64,000 nt of DNA from Agarophyton chilense. Lineage: Eukaryota > Rhodophyta > Florideophyceae > Gracilariales > Gracilariaceae. The translations under genes and the position numbers were made by a program. The stretch's first letter is position 1, and each line of letters starts with the position of its first letter. The notes beneath the pieces were generated by a model. It saw only the letters and a list, made by a program, of their open reading frames with translations, searched no databases and was not told the origin of the DNA. Location: the NCBI GenBank assembly GCA_030374765.1, contig JARGXX010000001.1, positions 682,001 to 746,000 on the forward strand, given 5' to 3'. Below are positions 42,448 through 53,304 of the stretch, one piece after another.

Positions 42448-45384
42448 TCAACCATCGCTCCCGTCAGAACTCCCCGCGTCATCCTGATGATCCGAATTGT
42501 AGTTGCTTTGTTTGTCATCTTCGCTATGTTGATCACAACCAGTACACTCACAATAACCACAAGTGCAATCCACAACTTCGTCGCTAAATTCCGAGGAGGT
42601 GTCGGAGTTCTTCTCGTCGCGTGGCGCCACATGGAGACGCACGTGGAACGCCAAGCCACAATAGCGGGTATGTCTCTCCAACCATGATTTCAAAACCTCT
42701 CCATTCATCACTGAATACGAGTATCCATCTAACCCATTTGGACCCCCATTCATAAATCCGAAGCCACCAATCTCGGAGCATTTCAACGTACCGTCAGAGC
42801 TCGAAACAGTAGTCCCGATCCTGGGAGCATCCCCTCCAAGAACACAACCGCAGCCGCTCTCGATCACATTGACACGTGCTGTGACTTTCCGTTTAGCGTT
42901 TTCTGGGCTAATTCCAGAACCGCCTTTTTCCAGCAAACGAATCTTTAAGTATAATGGTGACAAATCCTCCCATGGCTTTCCAACGTCGCTGATGTTCAAA
43001 GACATTGTGAACTCGAATTCATCATCCGCAACTTTCCGGCCCCAGGCGACCATAAAACTTTCGTCATGGATACTTGAATGAGAGCTCTCACTATCACTAT
43101 CTGACCCTTTGTTTGCAACATCAGCAGCACGCGCGCGAATGGCACCAGAAAGACATGGGAAGTTCCAAAACATCTGGTACTCCTTGCCCTTTCCATAATA
43201 TCCAGTCCGTGCGCAAGCGAGCAACCGCCACGCTCTTTGCCCCCAATCATTACCCAGATCCGTTAAGACATTAAACTCTGGTGCTTCCCATACCCAGTCA
43301 CACTTTCGCAGGAAATGTAAGATCTCTTCGTCAGATAAGGTTGGTTCCAGTTGCCTTAAAATGACATCAAGCAATAGAGGGATGTAGTTATCACACCCGT
43401 AATTGGACATAAAGTGAATGACGTCATCTAACATATTGCGCTGATGAAATACATTCCATACATTAAAAGTCTTGTGCCATTCCTTGGGCTTCGACTCTTC
43501 CGGGTCTATTTCATAGAGGGGCAATTCTGATTCTTCTGAAGCTGCAACGCTGGCGCTGTCCGCCACGACGCTTTCAACATCTGTGTTACTATTGTCATCC
43601 GCATTACTGCCCGCATCAGCATCAGCTACATCATCAGGGTTTCCATTGGCGTCAAAATCTGCATCAGCAGTTGCGATACTACAGGCTTCGTTCTCGACGG
43701 TTGTATTCATCTCTGCGGCAGTGCTGGCCTCGACCTCGTCGTCGGCATTTACATTACTGCCCGCTTCTCCATCGCCGCTCTCATCTCCAGTGGCGTTGGA
43801 AACTGTGGTAGTTTGATCAGCCGCACTAGACCGCGATTCGGGCTGCGCAGCGTCTACATGAGCGCAAGGATCGGTGTTTCCTTCATCGGGCTGGTCATTT
43901 CCCGTTTCATTATGCTCCGCTTCAGCCTTGTCCGCAGATGTTGTCTGACTCGCTTCTTCCACACCTTCCGCTGGCGATGCAGATGACGAACCGTTCACCG
44001 CCGGGTTCGATTTGAGTTCAGCGCTTGCTTCTCTTCTTGTCTGCTGTGAAAGAGTCTGTTCTGCGCTCGAAGAAGACGCGGCTACAGTCGATTGGGTTTC
44101 CCTTTGTTCAGTGCTGAGCTTGTCATCTAATTGAATCGCATGTCCAACACTGGGACCATTTTCTTCATGATTTTGACTTTGATGCGAGGTCTGCTCTAAT
44201 GCACACGTCACCGCTGGTTTCGGCGTGGATTCGACGATTTTTTCCGCATTAAGAGAAGGTGACGCTCTTGGCGCCAGTTTTTCCGGGGCCTCAGAGCTAC
44301 CCTCACCAGACGCGTACTCCAAGGCTGGTCTGTCAACAGCATCGTCTGACGATGAAGGCGTCTTTTCATCTTGCGAACCTCCGACGGAATCGCTTTCAGC
44401 AAGATGGCCGTTCTGTGAGGCTTGGGATGCATGATCTTGGAGTGCATCATTACCCCCCCCGGTTGAATGCTTACCAATATCTTGTTTCTTGCTTGTTTGC
44501 AAGGAGTTTGAAGACAATTCATGGGACTTTGTAGGTTGGTGGTTGGATGCATTGGCGTTCTTGGCATCTGAATGTGGAGCGTTCTCATCCTCAGCCGGCT
44601 TTGATTCTTCAGATTCAAGCACGTCCGGTACAGGTTGTGCAATAGGGTTGGCAACGTGGGTTGCGGGGATCATGTCGTCAGTGAGAACGGCAGACTTCTT
44701 GCGACGACATTGAACACCATCAGGGTGTCGGAGGGAACACACAGCATCGCGACAGAGCGGAGGAATGTGGACAGAGTTATCCCTAAAGTAGGCGTTGAGT
44801 TCCTTCATCTCTATGGCCATGCGCATGGCCATGTAGGTTTTGAAGCGAGATGGGACGTCAACAATGGCCATGATTGGCAAAAACCGAGTGACGAGTTCGG
44901 CGATGTGAATTCGAGGGGTGTCGTTGTGCCGACGGGCACGCTCCTCAGCGTGAGTGAAACAAGCGCGGAAGAGGGTTGTAAGCCCCCACCGGTCGGCGAC
45001 GAGCGGCAGTTCAGGGGGAACATTGTCCAAGTTAATAGGCTCGCAGTGGAGAAACTTTCTCACCACGTCAAAAGAATCGAAGCGCTCGTGAACCGTGATG
45101 GTGTTTGCAGAGGCCTCCTTAAAAGGGCCGGACACCAGCGAGCGCAACGGGGCGCCGGCGGCATCAAGCAAGACGCGATGAACAGTTACGCGGCCGACGG
45201 CGGCATCGTCTGGCGGGGGATGCGGAGTGGGTGGATGACTGGAACACACGAAGGTGACGAAGTCATGCGGGCGCTGCAGTGCGGTGTGAAGGCGCACGGC
45301 GTGCGTCTGCAGTAGGCAGCGGCTAGGTTTGAGCACGTGGTGGTGCAACTCCCACGCGCCTACTCGGATCGGCTTGGGTTGCAT
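42448..45384 (-). CDS. Large BTB/POZ-domain protein with disordered acidic middle
   Basis: The best start is ATG at 45384 (MQPKPIRVGAW), giving 978 residues; the frame is open further without ATG. A BTB/POZ domain is near the N-terminus (VTVHRVLLDAAGAPLRSLV, then SFDVVRKFLHCEPINLD and ADRWGLTTLFRAC). A Cys-containing segment with RRKKS follows. Residues about 260-650 are low complexity: Ser, Glu, Ala, Asn and Asp. The last third is folded-looking, with WHKTFNVWNVFHQRNM and a beta-rich region that could be MATH-like (weak), and ends with a Cys cluster CTCGYCECTGC and an acidic tail. BTB proteins often serve as substrate adaptors for cullin-3 ubiquitin ligases. The gene is divergent from the JmjC gene. 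Confidence 0.75.
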   Translation of the reverse strand: MQPKPIRVGAWELHHHVLKPSRCLLQTHAVRLHTALQRPHDFVTFVCSSHPPTPHPPPDDAAVGRVTVHRVLLDAAGAPLRSLVSGPFKEASANTITVHERFDSFDVVRKFLHCEPINLDNVPPELPLVADRWGLTTLFRACFTHAEERARRHNDTPRIHIAELVTRFLPIMAIVDVPSRFKTYMAMRMAIEMKELNAYFRDNSVHIPPLCRDAVCSLRHPDGVQCRRKKSAVLTDDMIPATHVANPIAQPVPDVLESEESKPAEDENAPHSDAKNANASNHQPTKSHELSSNSLQTSKKQDIGKHSTGGGNDALQDHASQASQNGHLAESDSVGGSQDEKTPSSSDDAVDRPALEYASGEGSSEAPEKLAPRASPSLNAEKIVESTPKPAVTCALEQTSHQSQNHEENGPSVGHAIQLDDKLSTEQRETQSTVAASSSSAEQTLSQQTRREASAELKSNPAVNGSSSASPAEGVEEASQTTSADKAEAEHNETGNDQPDEGNTDPCAHVDAAQPESRSSAADQTTTVSNATGDESGDGEAGSNVNADDEVEASTAAEMNTTVENEACSIATADADFDANGNPDDVADADAGSNADDNSNTDVESVVADSASVAASEESELPLYEIDPEESKPKEWHKTFNVWNVFHQRNMLDDVIHFMSNYGCDNYIPLLLDVILRQLEPTLSDEEILHFLRKCDWVWEAPEFNVLTDLGNDWGQRAWRLLACARTGYYGKGKEYQMFWNFPCLSGAIRARAADVANKGSDSDSESSHSSIHDESFMVAWGRKVADDEFEFTMSLNISDVGKPWEDLSPLYLKIRLLEKGGSGISPENAKRKVTARVNVIESGCGCVLGGDAPRIGTTVSSSDGTLKCSEIGGFGFMNGGPNGLDGYSYSVMNGEVLKSWLERHTRYCGLAFHVRLHVAPRDEKNSDTSSEFSDEVVDCTCGYCECTGCDQHSEDDKQSNYNSDHQDDAGSSDGSDG

Positions 45385-45902
45385 CTGCGCAGAAAGGCGA
45401 CGGGGATGGCGACGGCGACGCGGTCGTCGGGCGAGGTGACGGAGACGGCGCGGAAGTGTGCGCGAGGTGTGATGGAGGCACAGACGCGTTTTCGTCGTAG
45501 TTGTCCCCGTCGTAGAGCGCATTTATTGCAACGCGCACGCGCCTGCGTCTCACGGCGTATGTCCGCTGGCCGCGTGTCCACGTCGTGACGACACGTCGAC
45601 GTTTCGGCACTTTCAGGCCCTGTTGTTAGCTTCACGTGAATCACACGTTTGTGACGTGTGAGCTCCATGGATTTCTGGGGCTCGGACAGGACTGAATAGG
45701 ACCAGAATGTGTCGTCCAGCAATGTATTGCGTTGTAACACCCCCCCCAGAAGCATTAAAGAAATGTGAGAGGTCGGCCTCAATCACATCTCAACTTGATG
45801 CTTGCTTCACGCCCTGTAAAGGACGGCGCCTCATTTCGTTCGGATTTCCGATTGCGCTTCACGTGCCGTCTTTGCGCTTCGTTCCATTGTGTGCGCCGTG
45901 CC
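45385..45902. promoter_or_regulatory. Shared region between divergent BTB and JmjC genes
   Basis: About 520 bp separate the two start codons, so the region must hold both promoters. It is GC-rich next to each gene and AT-richer at 45600-45780. I see no clear TATA box; a run of C lies near 45740. Confidence 0.35.
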
Positions 45903-47171
45903 ATGGCGCTCCCGCAACTGACGCTCGCGCTCTGCGCGCTCGTCGCCGCCGCCGCCGTGCTGCTGGCGCTGCGTCTGCCGCCGCCCGTCGTCGACGTCCT
46001 TTCGTTCGCCGCGCGTCGCCAGTTCGCCTGGGGCTCGTCCACCACCCCCGTGCCCATCTCCTCCGTCTCCGTCCTCGCCAAGTCGCTGCTCTCGCACGAT
46101 TTGCACTCGCTGCCACCCCCGCTACACGCCCTCGTCCCCAACGACGACACGATCAGTCTACAGCGCGTGCGCGACTATACCAACGCGCTGCGCTTGCAAA
46201 GGCTGCGCCATCTTTGCAACCGCTTTCGATGCCGCTTTGATCGACAAGAGCAGCGCTTCGGGCTCACTGCATTGCATCTGGCCGCTGCGGCCGCGGATGC
46301 ACCTCTCACAGAATGGTTGTTGGAAAACGGTGCTCAGCCACTCCCGGACTTTGCTGGAAGGCTGCCCGCCAACTTGACTTTTCCTACGTTTATCCGCTAC
46401 GCAAAGGCCGTAGCTGAAAGTCATCACCCTGATTGCGATCTGCCTACTGTCGACTTTGCGGCCGACCCGCAAGTCGCTCGCAGTGAAGTGCGCCGCCTTG
46501 TCAATGAGGGTGAGCCCATCCTGATGCGGGGCGCCTACCAATTTTATAAGCACGCTGACTATCCTTCGTTGCCACAGCTCGTTGAGCAATTCGGTCATGT
46601 CAATGTTACAGTAGGTGCTGTGCCATACGCCGATGCATTCAACCTTACTACCAGACGTATGACGCTTGTTGAGTACTATGATACCATTTACAAGGAGTCT
46701 GCCACCGCTCCGAGTTATGTGTTCAACAAAAATTCTGACATTTGCAGAACCGCATATGATGCGCTCTCAGCTCTTATCAATGACTCTTTTCCATTGCAAC
46801 TCATTGTGCCGCCAGATCAAACAGGTGGCTTGGACGGTATTCATTTCTTTCTGGGAAATGAGCAATCGGGAGCCCCTTTTCACGTACATGCCGACGCCCT
46901 AAATGCTGCTGTGTATGGTACTAAACAATGGTACATTTTCACACCTGCCACCACCATTTATTCGAGAAAGACCATTAGTGAATGGGTTCGCGATCGACTT
47001 CCGTCCCTTCCTGAGGAAAAACGCCCCCTGCAGTGTATGCAGCGTGCCGGTGATGTCGTGTACGTGCCTCTTGATTGGGGCCACGCTGTTCTTAACGTGG
47101 AACACGATACTTTTGGTGTTGCGTTGGAAATGCTAAACACGCGCGATACGTACGCTCACTTATGGAGGTGA
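45903..47171 (+). CDS. Membrane-anchored JmjC-domain protein (2-oxoglutarate/Fe(II) oxygenase family)
   Basis: ATG at 45903 gives 422 residues. Residues about 5-25 form a hydrophobic signal anchor (LTLALCALVAAAAVLLAL). One ankyrin-like repeat (RFGLTALHLAAAAADAPLTE) follows near 115-150. The JmjC core contains H329-x-D331 in FHVHAD and a distal His394 in VPLDWGHAVLN, the usual iron triad, plus GTKQWYIF for 2-oxoglutarate binding and beta strands. Because it enters the secretory pathway it is unlikely to be a histone demethylase; JMJD8 is a precedent for a lumenal JmjC protein. Protein hydroxylation is a reasonable guess. The 5' end is extremely GC-rich. Confidence 0.85.
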   Translation: MALPQLTLALCALVAAAAVLLALRLPPPVVDVLSFAARRQFAWGSSTTPVPISSVSVLAKSLLSHDLHSLPPPLHALVPNDDTISLQRVRDYTNALRLQRLRHLCNRFRCRFDRQEQRFGLTALHLAAAAADAPLTEWLLENGAQPLPDFAGRLPANLTFPTFIRYAKAVAESHHPDCDLPTVDFAADPQVARSEVRRLVNEGEPILMRGAYQFYKHADYPSLPQLVEQFGHVNVTVGAVPYADAFNLTTRRMTLVEYYDTIYKESATAPSYVFNKNSDICRTAYDALSALINDSFPLQLIVPPDQTGGLDGIHFFLGNEQSGAPFHVHADALNAAVYGTKQWYIFTPATTIYSRKTISEWVRDRLPSLPEEKRPLQCMQRAGDVVYVPLDWGHAVLNVEHDTFGVALEMLNTRDTYAHLWR

Positions 47172-48571
47172 CTTGGAAGGATGGGCCTCTAGGGTGTTCC
47201 TACTTGGATCTGTTATGATTTAATGGTGGTGATGGAGCCAGGGGCGCCCAGAGAGGAGCTCTTGTGCTATATCTATTGGCCGCTTCGTGATCTCTATCTT
47301 CAACGCTTGATTGTATCGAACAAGCGGATCTGAATTACGAATACCATGGACGAATCGTTTGTGCAGAGTTAGCCCGCTGTGATTCGCAGTACAGTTTCAA
47401 AGGTAGAAATTGCTAGCCTTCAACATTATCGATCACTATTTGTCGTGCGTTTGGTGTATCGAAACCAACATTTTTGGCTGTCATAGTTTGTATGTTCAGT
47501 ACATGTATTTATGTATGTATGTATGTATGTATGTACGCAGAGTGAGGCTTTCGATATTGAATTACTTTCGTCAGATTTCGGTGAAAGTATGAAGCGGATG
47601 TGATCTTCACCCGTACGACAAAAGCTTTGCGACGAAAGCGCCAAATGCATGGGGTCGGTGATAGCTCTCTCGCAAGCTTCTTGTCCCATCTATGTGTCAC
47701 TAGCTAGGGATGCCCTTTTCTGGCTTATCGTCAAAAGGACAGATAAGGTTTAGCTTCGGGGCACCTTGTAATCCTTCGGATGTTTTTCTCATTGACATGA
47801 ACTGAAGTGCTAGCAATCTAACCGTTCAGCTTTCTATCGCTAGCGATCCAATCACAGCTTCTGTCCTTTCTGCTGTAGAAATCTAAAGTAAACAGGACCT
47901 GTAGGAGTCGTAAGGAGACATGATTCACGCGAGCCGTCCAGAATATGAATCTCGCGCTTTTCCATGCACAGATGTCCTCTAGTCCTGTTTTTTCCTTCTT
48001 GGCCAAGTAAGGCAAGATACGATGACCTGAAATGTCAGTTCAAGAAGGAAGAATGGCCTTCACAGTCGAAGCAGGGAGCTCAGATTTGCTTCCCTTGCAC
48101 CGATTGTGGAACCGTATTGGGTTGGCCACTGGAAAATCCAACAAAATTAAGATCGTATTTCTCATTTACTGTATGCGAAGTCCAACATGTCACTACAAGA
48201 ACACGTCACTTACGAAATCTGTCCGCTGCGTCATCCCGTTGACGTTAGACATTGATGTGTCGTATCATCATCAAAAGGTACTCACGAACGGATGTGCGCA
48301 TTTGTACCCTGGCTGATCAACGCACCAACCTGCGGCCGAAGCATTAGCTGGTCGTGTCCCGTCTTTCGAACGCTCCTCTTTTTCAAACTGAGCGACAGGA
48401 CTATACTGAGTACTAGTCCGGTCGATTTGCCCGGTTCGCTTCGGGCAATACCAGCCCTCAAAGTCATCTGCTTCTTTTGAAACCGCCGAGGCAAGACCCA
48501 CTCTTGTTGGTCTTGCGCGAACAACTTCGCTTGCTTACCCCGAGCAATCGCGGGTGACGAACCATTCCTTA
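47172..48571. other. Intergenic with a short microsatellite
   Basis: There is no supported gene. A (gtat)n microsatellite lies at about 47503-47535. Short frames on both strands lack recognisable motifs. The final part is the presumed promoter of the next gene. Confidence 0.45.
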
Positions 48572-50389
48572 ATGGAACAGTCACGAAGTACCCAAGTTGT
48601 AGAAATAGTACCGCCTCGTATCCTACAAGCTCAACTACTCGCGGCCACCAAGCATTACCCGGGATTCGTCTTCTCCGTAGAACTCGATATTGTCTTGCTT
48701 CGAGAAACGGTTCGGTTCAAGGTTCATCGCACCAGCTATTATAATCAACTTGAGTCTTTTGAAATTCTTCGAGATAACCTCATTAGTACGAAGAAAATCA
48801 GATTAACTGAATACAGCGCTTTGCATGGACGGTATATTACGCACAAAGAATACCCCACCGGATTACAACTTCAGCATCGCTTCGTGACATTAGTGCAGAA
48901 GTTTGAAACCGGTTGTCTTTGGGCCCCGAGAACCTTTGAGATATCATCTGTTCTTCTTGAACGCAATAAGCTTTTACGTAAGCTAAAGCAAACTGCGGAA
49001 AACAAAAATATTCAACTCAAGTTGTGTGACCCCCCAAGAAAGAGCACGAAGAATGTGCCAGAAGGCATATTTCCTGTTGCATTGGAAGCGAAAAGAGTTA
49101 GGTCCCGAGGAGCTTCAAGCTCAAGCAAAAAAAACATCGACGAAAATTTCTACTATAGGCTCCCTATCCCGTTCACCAGTCAAACTCTGAAGAAAAACTT
49201 GCCGCGACGAAAAACTCGAAGGGTGCTCTCGTATGCCGAGGAAGTGAATACCGAATTGGAGTTTCCAGTGCTTGAGCCCATCAAGGGGCACACATACGCC
49301 CAGTCACGTTCTAAATCAACCCCCGTTCATGAAACTGAAGCTTCCCCCACACAACCTGCATTCAGGAAGGCAGCTGTAATGTCTCCAACAACTCCTTCCA
49401 ACGCTCCAATCCATATACCACCGATCAATTTAATTAATCATGATGAGCCTAGGTGTACCCATCGTGATCATTTTTCACATGTGAAGACATCTGGCATATC
49501 CAAACCATCCTCCAAGAAAAATCTGGCGCGATTGTGGAAAGATTTTCCAATGGGCTTTCAAACCGAAGTTAAGCACACACCAGTATGCCTTTCTCGCTTC
49601 TTGAGCAACAAAAGCCCATTAAGTGTGTCCGTTGAGGCTGAGATAGAGAGCGATGGCGATGGGGTAGCAATGAACTGGAAAAAGCCCAATCGATTATCAA
49701 TTGAAGCTGACCATGTTACGCGTCCCCAGGAAAGAAATAAATACCTCGGAGACACTAGAACACCGCCCAAACACCCGCAACACAACCTTGGGAACAAAGT
49801 GAACAATTCAGAAGCAGGGAAGACCAATCTTGATCAAATGTTGCATGATCTTCGAATGGAGATGGTAAGCATGCGCTCACAGATGCGAAAGGATATAGAG
49901 AAAATGCACTTGGAGATGGGGAAAATTATATGTGTGCAGTCTGAGATTCGAAAAGAAATGGCAAATTTAAACTCACAAGTTCGTGAAGATAAGGTCAAAG
50001 CGGCAGTAATTTCACCGAAAGACAGCCAGCGAAATGAAATAGAGCCGATGAAAAGAGCTAAACAGAGCGCTGCACAGCGGAATCCATATGTCACGACTCA
50101 TGGGCGCAATAAACTATCAGAAAGTAATGAGTCAAGACTTCAAGGAAAACTCGTTGACAATCAGCAACCGGTTTTAAGTGTGGAACTCTCAGGCAATACA
50201 TCGGACGGTAGTCGTTCAGGCGATACTCCAGGCGATGCTTCAGGCGCTCGGGAATCCGCAGGAACCCACAGTTCTCAACATACGACAGTAGAGGATGGAG
50301 AAATATCCAAATTCTGGTCATTCTCGACCTTCACCACTCGACTCGCAAGACCATTTGGGGCTTCGTTTAATCAGATCCAAGATAAATAA
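48572..50389 (+). CDS. Large protein of unknown function with a Met-rich coiled coil
   Basis: The frame is open from 48554 (GTG), but the first ATG is at 48572, giving 605 residues. Residues 1-150 look folded (IVPPRILQAQLLAATKHYPG, then VELDIVLLRETVRFKVH). The middle is long, basic and Ser/Pro/Lys-rich, probably disordered. A coiled coil at about 420-473 has regularly spaced Met, Arg and Glu (MEMVSMRSQMRKDIEKMHLE). The last 25 residues (FWSFSTFTTRLARPFGASF) could be an amphipathic membrane-binding helix. I recognise no family. The frame is unbroken for 1.8 kb, which supports a real gene. Confidence 0.6.
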   Translation: MEQSRSTQVVEIVPPRILQAQLLAATKHYPGFVFSVELDIVLLRETVRFKVHRTSYYNQLESFEILRDNLISTKKIRLTEYSALHGRYITHKEYPTGLQLQHRFVTLVQKFETGCLWAPRTFEISSVLLERNKLLRKLKQTAENKNIQLKLCDPPRKSTKNVPEGIFPVALEAKRVRSRGASSSSKKNIDENFYYRLPIPFTSQTLKKNLPRRKTRRVLSYAEEVNTELEFPVLEPIKGHTYAQSRSKSTPVHETEASPTQPAFRKAAVMSPTTPSNAPIHIPPINLINHDEPRCTHRDHFSHVKTSGISKPSSKKNLARLWKDFPMGFQTEVKHTPVCLSRFLSNKSPLSVSVEAEIESDGDGVAMNWKKPNRLSIEADHVTRPQERNKYLGDTRTPPKHPQHNLGNKVNNSEAGKTNLDQMLHDLRMEMVSMRSQMRKDIEKMHLEMGKIICVQSEIRKEMANLNSQVREDKVKAAVISPKDSQRNEIEPMKRAKQSAAQRNPYVTTHGRNKLSESNESRLQGKLVDNQQPVLSVELSGNTSDGSRSGDTPGDASGARESAGTHSSQHTTVEDGEISKFWSFSTFTTRLARPFGASFNQIQDK

Positions 50390-50536
50390 GAGACGCTCGA
50401 ACGTAGTCGGTGTGGAAAAGAGCCGGGAAAACATTTCTGCGAATACCTTTACAGCGTCCAGCAGCATATACAAAGATGTCCAGCAGCTTTGTATTGTATG
50501 TGAAAAGATCATAAAAGCCAATATCATCCGTGTCAT

Positions 50537-51934
50537 CTACAAGCCTAAATGTTTCAAAATGAGTTCAAACACGTCAGTTGGTTCTATATGTGCTCTATCC
50601 TTTACCAAGTCTTTATTCTTCGTCATGAACACTGCGCTCTCATTACCTTCGTACTGGTTTCTTCCATGAGAGCCCTTGACCAAAGTAGCATCCAGAGGAA
50701 TAACATCCATTAGATACCGGAAACCAAGTTTCTTTTGCGCCAGCCGGTATGCTGCTTTCAGCGTTGGAAAACGAATGGTAGGATCTATGAAAAGCTCAAC
50801 TGGGTCGAATCCGGGCTTTCTATGGATATCTACGCAACGAGCAAAATCGGGTGCCACAGCATCATCCATCCAGTAGTAATATGTGAACCAAGCATCCCTC
50901 TCCGCGACTGCTACAAAATCACCAGCTCTCTCATGATCAAGCCCGACTTCTTTCTTGCTCGTCTCGTCTAACAAAACGTCAACACCCTCAAGCTCACTAA
51001 TGACCTTCCACACTTTGTCTTTCACAGATTCATCATTCACGTAAACATGTGCAACTTGATGGTCCGCAACTGCAAATGCACGAGATGCCCCGCAATCCAA
51101 GAGCTCCAAACCATGCTCAACGCGTGTTTGGATAAGCCCCTTTTCGCGTAAAGCTCGATTAATGTGAATTGGTCGTGATACTGGCACAATAGCATACTCA
51201 CTGACTAGAATACATTGAATATCTCTTGTCTCGAAGAACTTGACGAGATCTTCTACAACAGCATCAATTTCAGCGAGTTCATCGGCAATCAAGTCAGGTT
51301 TGGGTCCAACTTTTTGCTGACAATAGTCCAGATGTGGTAAATAAACAAGATGTAGAGTGGGGCTGAATCTGTTCTCTATATGCTTTGCACAACTTGCTAT
51401 ATATTTTGTTGACACAATATCGGACAAAGGACCCCAAAAGTTGAAGAGGGGAAAGTTACCGAGCTCTTTCTTCACGTCGTCGCGTAACTCTGGCGGATGG
51501 GCCCAAATGTCAGGGTATTTAGCTCCATCAGCAGGATACGTAGGTCGTATAGTTATCGAATAATCAGCCGAGGAGTACATATTGTACCACCACAGGGTAT
51601 TGGCGACAGTGAACGAGTTGGTTTCATCCCGCTTCCTAGCCTCTTCCCATACCTTCGGTTGCTGAACAAGCTTGTTGGACTGCTTCCAAAACTTTGTTTC
51701 GCACTCTTCACGAGAGTACCATCCGTTTCCGACGATGCCGTGCTCAGAAGGTAGTTTCCCTGTAAGATAAGTTGATTGGGTGGTTGTCGTTACTGCGGGC
51801 AGAGTAGCTGAGATAGGCAGCATAACATGATCTGACAAGTAAGTTGAGAGAAAAGGGGTGTGCTCACCAATAAGATGTGGTGAGAGGGCGACGATATTGA
51901 GGACTGCAACTCTCTTACGGTCAGACTTCGTCAT
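50537..51934 (-). CDS. Alkaline phosphatase superfamily protein (nucleotide pyrophosphatase/phosphodiesterase-like), bacterial type
   Basis: ATG at 51934 gives 465 residues without signal peptide. The fold markers are ENTP-like GEHTPFLSTYL, LPAVTTTTQSTYLTGKLPSEHGIVGNGW (the nucleophile Thr is in this block, residues 49-59), FWGPLSD, YLPHLDYCQQKVGP, SEYAIVPVSRP, FAVADHQVAHVYV and VKGSHG. In classic NPP enzymes the corresponding positions are Asp, Asp-x-x-x-His and Asp-His; here they read Asn, Asp with Gln, and Glu-Tyr, so some metal ligands are changed. From memory, a bacterial family with these same variant motifs is widespread, including a member of the ebo gene clusters, so this looks like a conserved variant and not decay. 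Substrate is unknown. Gene transfer from bacteria is possible. Confidence 0.75.
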   Translation of the reverse strand: MTKSDRKRVAVLNIVALSPHLIGEHTPFLSTYLSDHVMLPISATLPAVTTTTQSTYLTGKLPSEHGIVGNGWYSREECETKFWKQSNKLVQQPKVWEEARKRDETNSFTVANTLWWYNMYSSADYSITIRPTYPADGAKYPDIWAHPPELRDDVKKELGNFPLFNFWGPLSDIVSTKYIASCAKHIENRFSPTLHLVYLPHLDYCQQKVGPKPDLIADELAEIDAVVEDLVKFFETRDIQCILVSEYAIVPVSRPIHINRALREKGLIQTRVEHGLELLDCGASRAFAVADHQVAHVYVNDESVKDKVWKVISELEGVDVLLDETSKKEVGLDHERAGDFVAVAERDAWFTYYYWMDDAVAPDFARCVDIHRKPGFDPVELFIDPTIRFPTLKAAYRLAQKKLGFRYLMDVIPLDATLVKGSHGRNQYEGNESAVFMTKNKDLVKDRAHIEPTDVFELILKHLGL

Positions 51935-53304
51935 TTTCAACGGGGCTAGCTTATACAGAAGCTAGTAGTATACTACACGGAAGCAAACGCCAGACTTCGC
52001 GAAACACGTCTCGAGAAGTTGTGTTCAATGCGAACATCAGTGACCGCTTGGGATCCAGGGGGTTGGTTTGAACATCTACTAGTGATTGACACAGAGAGAC
52101 GGAAGGGCTCGTTGATCGAAAGATCTACGAAGCATATTGCCGGGAAAGAGCACATTCTTTTCGTGCCTGTGTTTTGTGCACAGTCACCTTACACTATGGG
52201 CCACACAGAGTGGACTGCAAACTTTGCAGTGCAAGCTTTGCATCCCTCTGAGGCTTCTCCGAGTTGATTCAGATGATAACAAGAAAGTTTGTGAATTGTT
52301 GATTACCGCTTTCCAAAAATAAAAAAGATCTCTCAGTTTTCCAAACAATCTCCCTTATAATGATTGTCATCAGTATGAGGGGGGGGCCCCTTCGCGCCAA
52401 ATCTCCCTACACGTCTGCCCCGTGGCATGATGGGGGGCCCCTTCGCGCCAAATCTCCCTACACGTCTGACCCGTGGCACGCAAATGCACTCCCACCCAAT
52501 AATCATTACTAGATTGCCGTTGCGCCGCCCAAGTGCCGACCAATCAGAATACGTTACGGCACCTCCGACCCTCAGGCTCCAAAACAGCATATATGGTGCA
52601 CTGATGAACCGGGTCAGACAACTCGGCTCTTGACCCTAACCACAAACACAAAAAAAACCTCCAAATTTCAGGCATGGGCCACAGCACTCTATGACAGGAG
52701 ACTGAGTGCTGTGATTCACATCCCTGGCACCTAGGCAACGCCGAGCTCGTGTGCAGGCCTCCATCGTAGTAACCTACTGAGTACCACGGATCTGGGAAAA
52801 GTCAGGTGCTTCGTGGTACACTGATCGTTTGACGGCGATTCAAGAAGTCTTGAGAGTTTTCCAGACCTTATATACCAGCAGACCTTTCTGTGCAGGGTCT
52901 GAGGCGGCCGCCGTGTCGTACCTCTGGGGGCTGGAAAGCGCGTGCTCTACTGCGTGTCAGGGAGTATTGCCGTGAGTAATATCAAACCTATCCCAACAAC
53001 CGGACGCGGGTTAAACGGCATACGGCTTTAAACCGGCTGGGCACACTTCGTCCGTCACTTTTCAACAGAAGTGTGTCGAGAGTCCCTGTACTGCGCACGC
53101 ATGAGTTGCATTGGGTAATATAAGTCTTGCAGCTTTTTTTTAATTAAGACAGCTGCATGCAACCAGCCCCGGTAGTGGGTGCAAAGCAACAAACTGCAAC
53201 CAAAGATCAAACAGTTTTCTTTACACGCTTTAGTTGTGTTTGTTTTTTATATTACATAAACTTTGTCGTAGATTCGAAGAGCTAGCACACAAGCTCAAAA
53301 TAAA
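51935..53304. other. Intergenic and probable left flank of the Helitron
   Basis: There is no supported gene. It contains the 51-bp tandem repeat at 52381-52482 and GC-rich patches (gcggccgcc near 52907). The 5' end of the Helitron should lie in the last several hundred bases, but the short TC start cannot be fixed by eye. Confidence 0.4.
52381..52482. repeat. Two tandem copies of a 51-bp unit beginning GGGGGGCCCC
   Basis: Copies start at 52381 and 52432 and are nearly identical, including ggggggccccttcgcgcc and a following atctccctacacgtctg. Each contains a short palindrome (ggggcccc). Confidence 0.8.

Noticed and set aside
42405-45588. Plus-strand frames antisense to the BTB gene
   Set aside because: Short and without domains; the minus frame is open for about 1000 codons with a BTB domain.
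47503-47535. (gtat)n run as a regulatory or CRISPR-like repeat
   Set aside because: Simple microsatellite without spacers.
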